Assembly: GCA_023853785.1 (NCBI GenBank)
Contig: JAJIRX010000500.1
Span: 310,001-374,000, forward strand
Direction: 5' to 3'
Source of the DNA: Psilocybe azurescens
Lineage: Eukaryota; Basidiomycota; Agaricomycetes; Agaricales; Agrocybaceae
DNA length: 64,000 nucleotides
Positions 25,668-37,813 of the stretch are shown piece after piece; position 1 is the first letter of the stretch, and each line of letters opens with the position of its first letter. The position numbers and the translations under genes were made by a program. The notes under the pieces were generated by a model, which saw nothing but the letters and a program-made list of their open reading frames with translations, had not been told where the DNA came from and did no database searches.

Positions 25668-26669
25668 GACTGGCTGTCCCAGCCAAAGGCTGAGAGTAGG
25701 TTCGCTGTATGATTGTAGGATAAAGGTCCAAGATTGCAGGGAAATGTCTTATTGTCTGTTGGAGCTGGGACTCTGGAAATGGAGAGACTCGGAATTGAAT
25801 TGTGGTGGGTGGTATTCAGACTACTGCAGGACAAACCATGGACAAGGAGGGACTGAGAAGGAATGAGTGCGAAAACGGGGGCGGGGGATGGTGGTAATTG
25901 TCAGAGGAATGGGTGGATCACAACCGATCAGAACAGGACCAACTTCCAAATCAGGGCTGCACATCCACCATTTATCTCATCTCCGCACAACTCGCTCCCT
26001 GAGCGCTCTCCAACCAAAGATTATCACGCTTTTGCTACGACAACCACAATCCAACTCCGCCAGAATCAGATTCAGATTCAATCATGCCCGCGGCATCCAA
26101 ATTCAAGTACTTGATACAGCATACTTGCTCCCAGGCTACAGCCACTGTATGATATGCCACTCATTCCATCAAAGTCGGAAACGATGAGAAGCAAGCTGTT
26201 TTCGTGGCCATGTGTTCGAGAAGATTCATTGTAAACTACTGCATAGAATGCATGTATCAAAAATCTATCTAAGGGACGTGTACATACTGCCAGTCGTCTC
26301 CCACACTGGCCAAAGAGAGCGGCATTAAACGGAGAACATCAAGACCCAATCAGCTCTTGTTGTCCACATTTGAGTCGCCCTGGGGTCCCAGCCCCGTATC
26401 TTTTGACAGCGACGTGCTGTGGAATATAGATTGCTCGCGATTCTGAACCTGTATGATCGCTGCGAGCAACAGGGTGATAGACGGCCTATTGGATGGCAAA
26501 GAAATCGTATGCCACAGAAGTACTTTTGGGTCTCGCATCGGCCGAATTCTTATGCGGGCAGGGGGGGTGGATGCTGGGTGGCCTAAAGAGACAGACTGTA
26601 GGTGACGAATCATCCCTACGACCAGTTCAAAAGGTCAAGGCGCTCTAAAAGAGCCAAGGAGTCCGTGTA
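25668..26669. other. intergenic, no gene recognised
   Basis: About 1 kb between the ankyrin gene start and the 3' end of the transcription factor, both on the minus strand. Short open frames here lack family motifs and splice support. Presumably the ankyrin promoter. Confidence 0.4.
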
Positions 26670-29270
26670 TCATAGGTGTTGTATCGTGCTCCTTTCATTT
26701 CCCACATGAGATACGTCCATGTGGTCGTGCGCGCCAACAGCTCCTCTGTCATATCCAACGAAATCATCGAGCTGGGAGAACTTTGGGAGATGGATGTTAT
26801 TGGGTTGCATAGGGCCCAAAGAGAACTGAGGGGATGGTGCAAAGATGCCGGTCATGGAAAACGTATGTTCGGCTCCCTTGTCCTTGTCCATGTCCATGGA
26901 TTCGGGGTCGACTTTGATTCTGGGTAACCGTAGGGTGTCGCCTTTCCCCAACCAGTCCTGATCTCGGATAGTTGTCAGAACCTCGATGGCTCTGGTGGCG
27001 CTCTCCCTTGTCTTCCCTTTCTCTCTTCGGGCAACTTTATCGAATACGAACATCGCCAAGTCGATGGCGGAATTAGTCTCAGCCTCCATCTCGTGCCATC
27101 GAAGCCGTGCCATCGTAGTAATAAGCGCCACTGTAGCTTCAAATAGAGAGAAGCAACCCTCGAACAGCCAGCAGTTCACGGGATAAACGTATGCAAAATT
27201 TTCGTCGTTTGGACGAAGTGAAGCGTTATATGTCGCACTTTGGAAGCGAATAATTTGCAAGGTAATGGTGACACATGTTTCCATGCTACGGCGTATATCG
27301 GTGGGACTGTGAGCAGCGGTGCCTAGACCTGTAGTTATAGCGAGGTGAAACTTTAGTCGTCCAATCATGTGCCATGTGTGGATAAAGTAACGTTGATGAG
27401 CTAGGAGTTTCAACTCTGAAGGGCTATAACCTTGAAGCAGTCGCGAATCAGAGCCTAGTTGATACTCAGTCGGGAGGCGTTCTTCCCACTCCTCGAAGCT
27501 GCGGTCCATCTGGAAGAAGGCAGAGCAAGATGGGGATACATCATTAAAACACTATGATCGAGTGTTAATATAGTTGAGAGAAGTAAGGGCAGAAGGAAGT
27601 ACCTTTTCTATGGCATTGCTCAACAAATCCATGAGGGAAACGATGATATTCAACCCGATGTTGGTTAGATTGCGTGTCCCATCCGGGTTAGGGGGAAGGG
27701 GACGAGTCAACCTCAAATGTTTCGGGTCTTAAAATTTGGGGCCGACCCAGAATATACGAGTACGTTCTGGAAATAATATGAGCTACTGAAAGATCGATAT
27801 TCTGGAGTTGGACTTACTTGTCTGAAATAAACAATCCCCACCATGCGCGCCTCCTCAATAACTTCTCATCCTTCGACATCATCTGCCATAGTCTCCATTC
27901 TGGATCGCGGTGCATTCCGACGGCTTCAGCGTTGCGGATACCCTGACCTGCTAACTTCCAGGCCTCACTAATACGTCCCCGTTCGGCGAGATAATTGCAC
28001 AGCATTGGAATCGCTAGGCATCCCAAGACGGTCCCGTCGGCGGCAGATACCATGATAGATTTATTGGGTACGTTCAAGAATTCGTCCTCCACCAGGCGAC
28101 GAGCGAGCATAGCGCACATGAAGTAATCGTCGTTGCTTCGCGTGGCAGAATATGGCTTGACTTCATCATAGGCAGATTGGGGTGCAGATGCCAATACTGC
28201 AAATAAAAGTACTAGCCAATTAGTGTTGATTTGGGATCGCCTGTGTTGCAAGCTCGACCACATTTGGGATCGGGCTTCCCGAAACCACTCCTCGGGAATG
28301 GTATATCGCCAGTTGACTTCAGCGAAGAAAGCGGAGGTTAAGGTTTCAACAACCATCATTGAAGGCAAAAGCGAGACGAGTTCCTCGACACTTCCCGCAA
28401 ATGATATGTCTGAGAATCTTTGGACAGGTTCTCGATACTCTGACATGGGATCTGTCGATTTAGTATAAAGAAAGCGCGGGACTTTTCTTGTGGTCATCTT
28501 TAGGCAGACATGAGAGACATGAGTTTCAAGCACTCGGTATTTAAAGAACTGGCGCAGGCTTACCGAATGAAGAGCGCATATCAGGCTTCCCCGCCCAATG
28601 AATTCTCCATGATGAGCTAAAGATAGATGGGCGAGGTAAGATATCGACTCGTAAGTTGCATCGTCCAGGGGATACGCAATGGGCAGAAGATCTGGTGACC
28701 CTCGAGTCGACCGGAAGCTTTGTTCGGGAAGTATTTCCACGGAAGGATGTCGATGGGAGAGTTCTGAAAGATGATCATGACCAGGAGACAAGCCACTGTT
28801 CGTGCTTACGTCAGTTGCGTTGGAGGACGGAGATGTGGATTGGGTGCAGCTGCCTGATGAAAGAGTATGGAAGGGTGAAGGAGGCTGCTCCCGCGCCTTG
28901 CTGAGTTCATGTTCCAATGCTGCGATCCGGTGTTTGAGGTCGGCTATGAGTTCCTCTTGGTCGTGGTTCGTGGCGAGACTAGCTTCTCGCAATGCACTTA
29001 TTGGAGGTCGAGCAGGTGCAGGGCGGGCGACTGGTACAGACTCCCAACGACACAGATGGGCTACACCTCGAGTGATACACAATGAGCAAGGGTGCTTGCG
29101 GTCGCATTTCTGCAAAGAAGATCATTAACATATAATAGTTTTGTAAGTAACATACGGATAAACTTGCCTGTCTCCGCTTAGTACACTCAACACAACTGAG
29201 TCGAAGCCGCCTGCGAGTCTTCTTCTCCTTGCCAATATTCCCTCCAGCAGAATCTGAAGAGAGAATCCAT
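26670..29270 (-). CDS. Zn2Cys6 fungal-specific transcription factor
   Basis: Nuclear regulator with a Gal4-type zinc cluster: CVECTKRRQKCDRKHPCSLC then CITRGVAHLC, spacing CX2CX6CX5CX2CX8C. A GC-AG intron (29110-29167) splits it between RRQ and KCD. A coiled coil follows (EELIADLKHRIAALEHEL), then a Ser/Thr-rich linker and the fungal transcription-factor middle homology region (ISYLAHLSLAHHGEFIGRGS; RRRAWWGLFISDK; NAIEKCFNDVSPSCSAFFQM). The frame between YILGRPQILRPETF and NPDGTRNLTNIGLN needs one base fewer, probably in the G run 27691-27695. The start ATG 29268-29270 is out of phase by one base with the zinc cluster, so the N terminus is uncertain. Targets unknown. Confidence 0.8.
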
Positions 29271-31222
29271 AATCCTGAAAGTGAAATGCGGGAAACAGAG
29301 CTCTGGATGGGTGTTGACAATACGATACAACACTCGGTTGGTGCGGCACAGTGACACTGCTGGTGTGGGTATAAAAGCTAGTTAATAATAGTCCTGCTTT
29401 AGCACCTGTCACTGGGGCAAGAGTGCGCGGTAAGTATTTTTGGAACTACAAATGGGAATGATCATCAGCTTTTAGCAGTCTTGTTGATATTGAAATGGAG
29501 TTCCAACCATGTCAGGCGATGCCTTATCAATCTCCTCAAATAACCGTCGCAAATCCTGTCCACTATACTTAATGCTACTAATAGATTAGCTCGGGTGTCG
29601 CTCGGGCATGGAAGGTGGATTTGGTAAGTTAGTATGCATTGACAGTGTGACGTTACTCAATGTGACATCAACACCGACGCAGCGCCCAGTGCACGACTTG
29701 AGTCCACCTTGAACTCAAGCCTGAACGTTGCTTGAGCGCTGAGTATTTCAACTTTCGTCACCCACACCGAATATTCTAGCTGACTCACAAGGCTGCCGAC
29801 CAAAAGACGCCTCAGTTTGGCATGAAAGACATTTACGATTCTCCGGTTTCTGGGAGTCATGTTGCGACAACATTCGTTCGTGATTATCAGTGCACGCGAT
29901 ATTGAAAAATCCGAGGATACAGTTATAAGGAATTCGTTAGCCTGGAGAAGTTCGATCCAAGATCGCAACCCCGCTGATTATATTGAACGGCGATAGAACT
30001 TCGGCGTGGTTGAAACATCGTTTCAGGGGCTAGTCAAGGGCTCGTCGGTATAGCGCAACTTTCTTTCTCATAGGGAGCAAAGGCAAAGGCGCTTTCCAAG
30101 CAGCCTGCGGAGATGAGACATGGACGAAGTCGACAAATGCTGCGGTACGCGACAATTTCTGGCAGTCCCTCCCCACTGAATAATGTCAGAAAACGGAAAT
30201 GTCCATCTGCTTCTGATAGTTTGCATTGCTTTCCTCGCAGGCGCTATCCATGATACATATTTACTTCATTCAAACATTGTAGCTTCGGGAAAAGAAGACT
30301 TAAAAGTAAGAAACCACAAAAGGACCCTGGCACTCCACGGGCATTTCTTTAAAAAGAAAGATCTTCCAACATTGCTCCGGGAGGCACGCAACAGTCTTGT
30401 CTTTTGAAATACTCTTGACAATTATAGCCCACGTCATGATTCAATCGTCCTACATCTTCCACGAATCCACTGTGATAGTTGATGTATCTTTGCGCGTGTC
30501 CGGACTCAAGATAACTTACAACAGTTGCGGTTCACGATCCCCATACTCACCCTTTTTCGGGCGCAACCAATTGCATTATTCAAGCTTTGATGGATACAAT
30601 GGGGGCTCTGGATACCAAAGTCGCCAAACAAGGACTTAAAAAGCCTTGAAGCTCATAACCGCTACTTAGAGATCTGTATGCCGTCACCTACCTAGCTTAC
30701 TCGCGCCGCCACCCTATTAGCCGTTTCGAGTTGATTTCGAGAATCAATTTGGGGTCCCGGGCACGTACCAAATTGAAGTCCAATAGCCTTCCTTGATTGC
30801 TTGTGTTCAAACTCACACCTTCACAACAACCTCCCGCCGTATGTGTACAGTGGCTCGATCCTGTTACTAGAACACCAATACGTTGGATGTAGGTCGTACG
30901 CACAACATCCTAACTATAGCTGAAGGAGGCGCAGACATATTTAATTCTACGTCTTCCTTGCTCTGCCAACTCTGCAATTGTCCATACCTTGCACGCACGG
31001 ACTCATGGGTCCATCCGCTACAAAAAAAAAAATATCCCAAATACTTTCTCTAGAATGTCGACGACCTATACCAAATCCCATTCCAAAAACAATTCGAGCA
31101 TCTCTCGCGAACTAATGTATTTATTACTAAGCAGGTATACGCCATGTCAATCTAATTCAAATGGGGCTCTTGTGTTATACATCGATCAATAGTGAACTTG
31201 TAGTTTACATGCTAAATAATGT
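29271..31222. other. 1.95-kb gene-poor region
   Basis: The largest gap in the window. Several short open frames on both strands (for example 29657-29968 minus and 30183-30407 plus) show no family motif, no convincing intron joins and no codon preference. No terminal repeats or transposase motifs were seen. The part next to 29271 should hold the regulator's promoter. Confidence 0.45.
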
Positions 31223-32419
31223 CTATACATTGAGAATTCTCTTGCCGCTTTGCCAGACTGCATAGCTAACCGCTGTCATCGGAATTATCTTTAAATATCC
31301 TATACTCAACCCAACATAAAACCCTCGCCATCCCGAAGATTGCCATATAGCATTTACAGTCTCACCCCATCTCAACCATCTATCCGGTCTCGAGATACCA
31401 CCAACTTGCATCCTTCTGCGCGTCACCTCGAAAGGATAAGATGCTGTCTGAGCGATCGCGCCTGAGAGTGCTCCAATTGCAAGATCAGCAATTGGAGTCG
31501 CTTTCGTACGTCCCGTCGTCGATGGCGAAAGGAAGCGGGAGCGAAGGAATCCCCAAGTTAGGAATGATACACCAGCATATGGAACCATTCCTATCATCGT
31601 CACTGTGAAACCCCGGTAGAATTTGAGAACGGGATAGAGGTCCAGGAGATTCTTCGACGCAGGAAGTTGAGATGACGCCATGGGCGTTGTACCTTCATGG
31701 TAAAGATGGCGAGCAGCTGTGAGAAAGGATGGCCGGTAGGGTGTGGAATTCTCATTAAGACGCGTGTGGAAGGCCATACGAACTCTTATGACTTCCAAAG
31801 GGTATGTGCAGAATACAGATAATGTTCCTAACGGTCATGAGATCAGAAGGACGCGGGGAAGAGTAACGGTTGGGACAAACCGGAAATAGCGCCCGCGAGA
31901 AACCGTCGAGTGTTGGTTTCCTGTTCTCTGGTTGGCATAAGTATCTAACAGTAGTTCAGTTTCATATTCACCTGAGGTTTGCTGGTCACTCACGTAATGA
32001 ACTTGGTCGTATGCCATGAATTTTATGGCTGCATACGGGAAGACACGAAGGAGGGTAGCGGAATGCCCCTGGAAAAGTCCTCTGATTCCTCCCTGTCCAT
32101 ATATACTGTTAACAGCACGAAATGCACCGCTCCATGTTCCTGCAATACCGATGGAATAAGATGGGATGTTATTATACATGACAGAAGACCGACCAGCATA
32201 TTTCTTGTATTCAGGGTTAGAGGCTTGGAAAAGGATCTTTACTCTGTCAAGAGGTGCAACAACTGTCTTTGCCTGCAGTAAGGTTGTCAGAACGGAACAT
32301 CGGTAGCGTATAGAATAACCACGTACGACACACCCAGCGACTCCACCTGCAAGACCAGACCGTATGATGTAGTGGAGAGATTGCGTGTCTGTATGCGCGT
32401 TTGCGGCATTTGGACTCAT
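31223..32419 (-). CDS. LEU5: mitochondrial carrier, LEU5/SLC25A42 type (coenzyme A transport)
   Basis: Six-helix inner-membrane carrier with three repeats, each with the family signature Px[DE]xx[KR]: [26 protein letters not shown] and [15 protein letters not shown]. Sequences such as [20 protein letters not shown] and [20 protein letters not shown] match the LEU5/SLC25A16/A42 branch, which moves coenzyme A or related nucleotides into mitochondria. The exon break GVAGC to AKTVVAP removes an intron near 32275-32330. Start at ATG 32417-32419 (MSPNAANAH); an upstream exon is possible. The start lies 240 bp from the divergent HOP2 gene. Confidence 0.8.
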
Positions 32420-32659
32420 TCGCAGAGCCTGAGGGTCATAAATATGCACTGCACAGAGTCAATTGATGAGATAAGGGAGAAGGAAAGGACGTTACGGGCG
32501 CGTGGTATCCCCCAGTTTCCAATGTAAATGTTAGAAAGCCAATGGTAAGCGTACAATTTGCTCAAGCTCCGAGGGGCCCATCGGCTTGCCGGCAAATCCC
32601 TACCGACATTGCGGAACCGGGGCCCAAGCGATCCGTTGCTCTTTCAATAACTGACCGCC

Positions 32660-33719
32660 ATGTCCTCCTCCAAAGGAAAACCAGAAGGAAAGATAGTAAT
32701 TCTCAAAGGCCAAGAAGGTGATAACACTTCGTTTCCATCACTAAAAATATTTCTCAAAAAAAAAGACAGCTGAGAATGCAGTCCTTGACTATGTCAAAAG
32801 AGTAATTTTAAAGTCAAGAGTCACCCAAGCCGCCCTTTTTTTCATCGAGACGCGTAGATGAATCGCCCATATGGCGCTGTCGATGTCGCTGCTAACTTAA
32901 AAGGTGCTGTTCCGAAGACCGCTGTCCAAAAGGTTCTCGTGGCACTGGCTGAGAAGGGCGAATTAATCCAGAAAGTCTATGGTATGAGACTACGTTTGAC
33001 GTCATTTATCTGAATATTAACATACCTTTGCCCCTAGGGAAAACGACATTCTTCGTCTATAATCAGGCCAAAACTGACTGTCTTTCTAACGAAAGCATTA
33101 ATCAACTGAAGAAAGAACTTTCTGAAATTGACGACCAGAATCAAGCTTCATCAAGCGAGCTCAAATCGTACTCGACAGGTATAGTCTTCTCTGCAATATG
33201 ATTTCAACTGGAAATGGGCGCATATACACGTGTGCAGAACTAGCAAGGATTAAAGCAACACCCACCGACTGCGAACTTGACTCTCAGATAGAGGCTACCA
33301 AGTCGAGGGTATGATTTACAGTTGTGTTTGATTTATCATTTCGTGGTTAAGGGTGCAGCGCAAGATTTCGCAAGTCACTGGTACTTTGCAGCCTCTTCGC
33401 TCAGGAGCACCGCCTATCACTGCGGAAGAACTCGAGTGCATATATGCCGACTGGACTAAATGGAGAGCGGAATGGATCCGACGGAGAAAAGTGTTCATAA
33501 CGTGGGCGATAGCATGCGGATGCTGACTCTTATCTCACCGAACTCATTTCATCAATCTTTAGCTTTTGGCAATTGGCCACAGACACTCTGCCCCCTCAGG
33601 ACGCCAAAATTCTAGAAGAGGATCTCGGGATCGAGAAGGACACGCCGGAACACGTTTCCCTTGAACAAGGCTCATTGTGCCAGCCTCAAAGAAATTTGTT
33701 GAAGCGGAAACGTCTCTGA
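32660..33719 (+). CDS. HOP2: homologous-pairing protein 2 (HOP2/TBPIP)
   Basis: Meiotic recombination accessory factor that, with MND1, stimulates Dmc1/Rad51 strand exchange. N-terminal winged helix: ENAVLDYVKR, RPYGAVDVAANLKGAVPK, VQKVLVALAEKGEL, then KVYGKTTFFVYNQ. A central coiled coil starts LSNESINQLKKELSEIDDQN. The C-terminal part includes ITAEELECIYADWTKWRAEW and ends KRKRL; the family capping helix region is visible. Six or so small introns, one of which separates DYVKR from MNRPYG. Stop TGA 33717-33719. Presence implies a sexual cycle. Overall length is normal for the family. Confidence 0.88.
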
Positions 33720-34239
33720 TTAAATAGAAATCATGGATGCGATATCCCGCGCGATTTTTGTATCTTCCCATGGTGTTTTCCAGGTCGACGACCTTTGCTT
33801 CGCGTACATTACTTAACTGGGACTGAACTTGTTGCTGTTCTCCACAATTTCAACGTTGATGTCATCTGATACTTTATTCTTTTTACTGCCTCCTTGAGCC
33901 TCCTTGGCCTTCAGATCAGCGCTGTATTTGATGTACATGACGTCAAGGTTTAACATGGTTTTCTACTGGCGCCTGCTGGGCATCTTGGGGCATCACTTCG
34001 TTTTGCTTTATCTGGTATATTGTGCGGGGTACATTATGTCGCCTCTAAATATCTGCAGTACATATGCCATATACGCAGCGTACGCTACTCGGATTTGTTC
34101 AACCTGTAACAGGTTGACAGCGTGGAATACAAACCAATCTCCCGACGATTCTTTCCGAAAAGCCTGAATGACGCTGATTCTTGGATTCCTTTAAAGAGGC
34201 ACACTTAATTTTGAGGAAGCAAAAGACATCAACGCACAG
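33720..34239. other. intergenic, no gene recognised
   Basis: 520 bp between HOP2 and the SRPBCC gene. T-rich with short open frames only; should carry the promoter of the downstream gene. Confidence 0.4.
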
Positions 34240-34929
34240 ATGACAGCTTCCATGCAACTAGGAACGATATGCGCCTCTATCTTGCTGGGAATCGGACATC
34301 GAGCTGCAGCACAAGCTCCTCCACCATCGAATCTACCCCCAGCGACGCCAGGGGTCTTTACTTCACAAGCAAGTATTATCATTGACGCGCCGATCGCAGC
34401 AGCATGGAGTGTACTGCTTGACTTTCCGAGCTATCCAGAATGGAATCCCTTTGTCAGGTGAGTCCAGATTCGTAGAGAAGCTCGAGTGGGAGATAACCGG
34501 TAACCTTTTGGGTGAAGATCGCAGATAGTGACGGACACATTGTTCACCCAATTAGCAGACCAGACCGCCCACGAGAACTTACGCCTCATCATTCAGGCGC
34601 AAATCCCTCCTCTTCCATCGCCGGTTGACGCGAATACACCACCGAATCTTCTCCATTCACAGACATCGTTTGAAAACATTACGACAATAGACCACGCTGA
34701 GTACCGGACATCATGGAGGCAAATAATGATCCCGGCGCCGTTACTAGGTGCGGAACGCTGGCAAGCATTGAGCACGGTGAAGGGAGAGAAGACATACTAC
34801 GAAGCACGGGAAGTGTTCTCTGGCCCAGTAGGATATGTTGTGGATGCATTGTTTGCGGCAGAATTACAAGAAGGATTCGAAGCACAGGCGGCCGCTTTCA
34901 AAACCCGAGTGGAATCATTAATATTGTAA
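34240..34929 (+). CDS. SRPBCC/START-fold protein, probably secreted
   Basis: Two exons joined at FPSYPEWNPFVR to SQIVTDTLF. Residues 5-25 look like a signal peptide (MQLGTICASILLGIGHRAAAQ). Next is the start of an SRPBCC (Bet v1/polyketide-cyclase-like) ligand-binding fold: SIIIDAPIAAAWSVLLDFPS then YPEWNPF, the usual beta1-helix signature; the C-terminal helix is DALFAAELQEGFEAQAAAFK. Such folds bind hydrophobic ligands. The in-frame ATG at 34252 gives a cleaner signal peptide than the one at 34240. It is 2 kb from the peptide-precursor locus; a link is not shown. Confidence 0.65.
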
Positions 34930-35134
34930 ATTTGTGTTACATACTCTAATAAGTAAATGACGTCGTGCTTGGCTAAGGAAACAAAACATAACAAGTGACA
35001 ATAAAGGTCTTGGATTGCCGAAGTACTGTCAGTGCATCTCGGACAAGACTCTCCGCCAAACTACTCTCTACACAGCTTCCACGTCTACCTATATATTCTA
35101 CTCTAGATTCTCTTTTATCACGAACTAACTCTTC

Positions 35135-36225
35135 ATGTCCAACCAAACTCCCGTATGTCTTTTTTCTTTTTCTACCCTTCTCAAACTCACCCTCGTTCCG
35201 TCAGATTCGAAGGAAACTGGTCATTGTTGGCGATGGCATGTATTTGTGCTACATGGACTAGCTTTAGCCTAAGTCTTCACATGCACAGGTGCTTGTGGAA
35301 AGACTTCTCTCTTGTGCACTTTTGCCCTAGGAGAGTTTCCCAAGGAATATGTGCGTCCTCGATCACCCTTGCCTGTATTCCATCCCCTAACCTCCACCAC
35401 CTGTTTCTAGCAACCGAGTATGTCTAGCCCTCTAGATAAATCAGATATCGATGGTTCTGATTCGGTTACGTTGCCTCGTTGCAGCTGTTTTCGATAATTA
35501 TGTAGCCGAAATCAGGCTCGATGAGAAGCCTATCCAATTGGCTTTATGGGATACTGCGTATGTCACACCTCCGATTTGGTATTTCTACTTATCTCATCGC
35601 CCACTTACTCGGATCGAACAGTGGACAAGAGGAGTACGAGGTTCGTCTCGTTATTGTTCAAGAAATCTGTAATTTGACCTTACGCCCTTCACTCCGTAGC
35701 GTCTTCGACCCATGTCATACTCAAAGTCTCATGTTATTCTTATTGCGTTCGCCATCGATACCCCTGATTCTTTAGATAACGTCACGACAAAGGTACCGTC
35801 AATTTCCATGATGTGCCTCCTTTGAAGTAAATTAACTCGAAAATTAGTGGATTGAAGAGGTCCGCAACATCTGTGGCTCACAAATTCCAGTCATCCTTGT
35901 CGGTTGCAAGGCTGATCTTCGACCGTCAAACGATCAGCCAAATGCACCTGATAATCCCCGCCAATGGGTGACTCGTGAGCAAGGCGAGCGTGTGGCCAAT
36001 ATTATTGGTGCTCGGGCCTACAAGGAGTGCTCAGCCCTGAAAATTGAAGGCGTAGACGACGTTTTTGAAACGGCAACGAGAGCTAGCATGCTTATGAGAG
36101 ATGGTGTGCCTAGCCATCCTCAAAACTTGGATTCTAGCAAACATCATCGTCGACGGAGCAGTGGAAAGGGCACCTTACCACAAGACGAAGACAACAAGAC
36201 CTGGGGTTGCTGCGCAATTTGCTAA
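35135..36225 (+). CDS. Rho-family small GTPase (Rho2-like)
   Basis: Membrane-bound GTPase of cell polarity and wall signalling. MSNQTPIRRKLVIVGDG joins ACGKTSLLCTFALGEFP (P-loop GDGACGKTS) across a GC-AG intron (35236-35288). Then PKEYQPTVFDNYVAEI (switch I, effector Thr), made by a 7-nt microexon at 35411-35417; LWDTAGQEEYERLRPMSY (switch II with catalytic Gln); PVILVGCKADLR (TKxD position reads CKAD) and YKECSALKIEGVDDVF. The C terminus, DNKTWGCCAIC, is a CaaX box (CAIC) preceded by a second Cys that may be palmitoylated. Motifs fit Rho; which Rho is not certain. No residue needed for GTP hydrolysis is missing. Confidence 0.85.
35411..35417 (+). other. 7-nt microexon (CAACCGA) of the Rho gene
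   Basis: Bounded by an upstream 60-nt intron (35351-35410, GT..AG) and a downstream 67-nt intron (35418-35484, GT..AG). It supplies Gln-Pro and the first base of Thr in EYQPTVFDN; leaving it out breaks the frame and destroys switch I. Confidence 0.7.
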
Positions 36226-36926
36226 GAATGAACGGACATTCGGCATTTTCGTTAGCCCTTTCATTATCCGTCATCGTATTTCATATTCCTGTATCTACTA
36301 ATTCTCTGAGTATCCAATCGGACTCCTGTGGATGGACGCCGGTACCCACACATATGTATGTCCTCTCGACTGCCATCGTTTAGTTACTGTTTTATCTTGC
36401 TTCATTCGTATTACCCTTTGATATCTAGAGTTGGGACTTTGTCTCCCATCTTTCTTGTTGTAATTGCTCTCTTGCTATCGCAATTTATTTTCCTACAAGA
36501 TTCTGGACCAGGTTGATACATAAAGCATATTGTGGTCAGACGAATTTTGCTAATTTATGGCAGGAAAAGACGATGTCATTGATTCTCTGCCTTCTGATTA
36601 GTCCTACAACGTGCCCGAATAAGTCCTTATTAACCGTTACATAAGGCTCAAAGGGTACAAATGAAACCATGCGCGTTTACATTTGACTTCAAACACTCGT
36701 ACATGATTCATTCAATCGCTTTTACGTCCCTTTGCTCGTCCTCTATCGAGTCCAATTCCCACAACCGACCAAAAAATACGGCACTGTATAAAACTTTAAG
36801 AAATCCAACATACATTTTACAAAAAGTTCACAAGTTGGTAGTGGAAGAAGCGACTCGAACCTTGCCCTTGGCGACTACTACTACTACAACCCACACCTAC
36901 CACAGACAATAGCTTCGCAAATATGG
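36226..36926. other. intergenic, no gene recognised
   Basis: 700 bp between the convergent Rho gene and peptide precursor gene; both 3' UTRs lie here. A-rich and T-rich stretches only. A tRNA-like B-box match near 36850 was examined and rejected. Confidence 0.4.
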
Positions 36927-37813
36927 TCATGCCTTCTCATATCCGCTCCAAGCTTGCGGGGCCACTGCATTGTCGGCCTTGACCACAATTATCATTCAGC
37001 AGCTTTCCTTGCTTTCATAGCCAGTGGGACATACATCAGAGCTTTCTTCAGCGCGCTTCTCTGTGTAGCCACTCCAGGCCTGAGGTACAACAGCGTCGTC
37101 AGCCTGACACCTTTGTTAATTAATCGTGCTGTTCATGGACAATAGTGTTGCTTACACCGGAGGTATCCTCAGCGCGTTTCTCGTTATACCCACTCCAGGC
37201 TTGAGGCGCTACAGCATCGTCCGCCTGAGGTCGTTGAACGGCTTTTCAATCAAGACAATCGGAGCAACCTACATCAGAGGCTTCTTCAGCACGTTTCTCG
37301 GTATAACCGCTCCAGGCTTGGGGGGCGACGGCGTCATCGGCCTGAAAATGTTCTGAGCATTTCCTCTGTTTAGCGATAAGATTAACGCACATCAGACGCT
37401 TCTTCCACGCGTTTCTCGTTATGTTCATTCCAGGCTCGGGGCGCAACAGCATCGTCGACCTGAAATCGAATTCAAAAACTTATCAACATTCAACAATTAC
37501 ACTTACATCGGAGATTTCTTCTACGTGTCTCTCATTGTACCCGCTCCAAGCTTGAGGTGCTACAGCATTGTCTGCCTGAATGCTGTTGAATACTTGTTGG
37601 GTTTATGACAACATCAAAACTGACATCGGATGTCTCTTCTGCGCGTTTCTTGTTATACCCGCTCCAGGCTTGCGGGGCCACCGCGTCGTCGGCCTATAAT
37701 CGGTCTAAGCATCTTTTCGACTGAAAATAGTCGCTCGATCTTACATCGGAGGCTTCTTCCTCCCGTTTTTCGTTGTACCCGCTCCATGTTTGTGGCGCGA
37801 CAGCATTGTCAGC
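36927..37813 (-). repeat. tandem array of repeat-coding exons
   Basis: Eight repeat exons start every 116-126 bp. Coding parts are strongly alike while the 47-57 nt introns between them have diverged, which shows selection on the encoded peptide and old exon duplications. All full units are exactly 69 nt. Confidence 0.85.

Noticed and set aside
29657..29968. 103-codon open frame on the minus strand
   Set aside because: No motif, no intron partners, ordinary chance length.
36845..36875. B-box-like GGTTCGAGTC on the minus strand, possible tRNA
   Set aside because: Flanking bases do not form a T stem and no A box or cloverleaf was found.
36927..37813. Regularly spaced repeats (about every 118 bp), CRISPR-like at first sight
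   Set aside because: Repeats are 69 nt, translate in one frame, and the spacers are GT-AG introns; eukaryotic gene.
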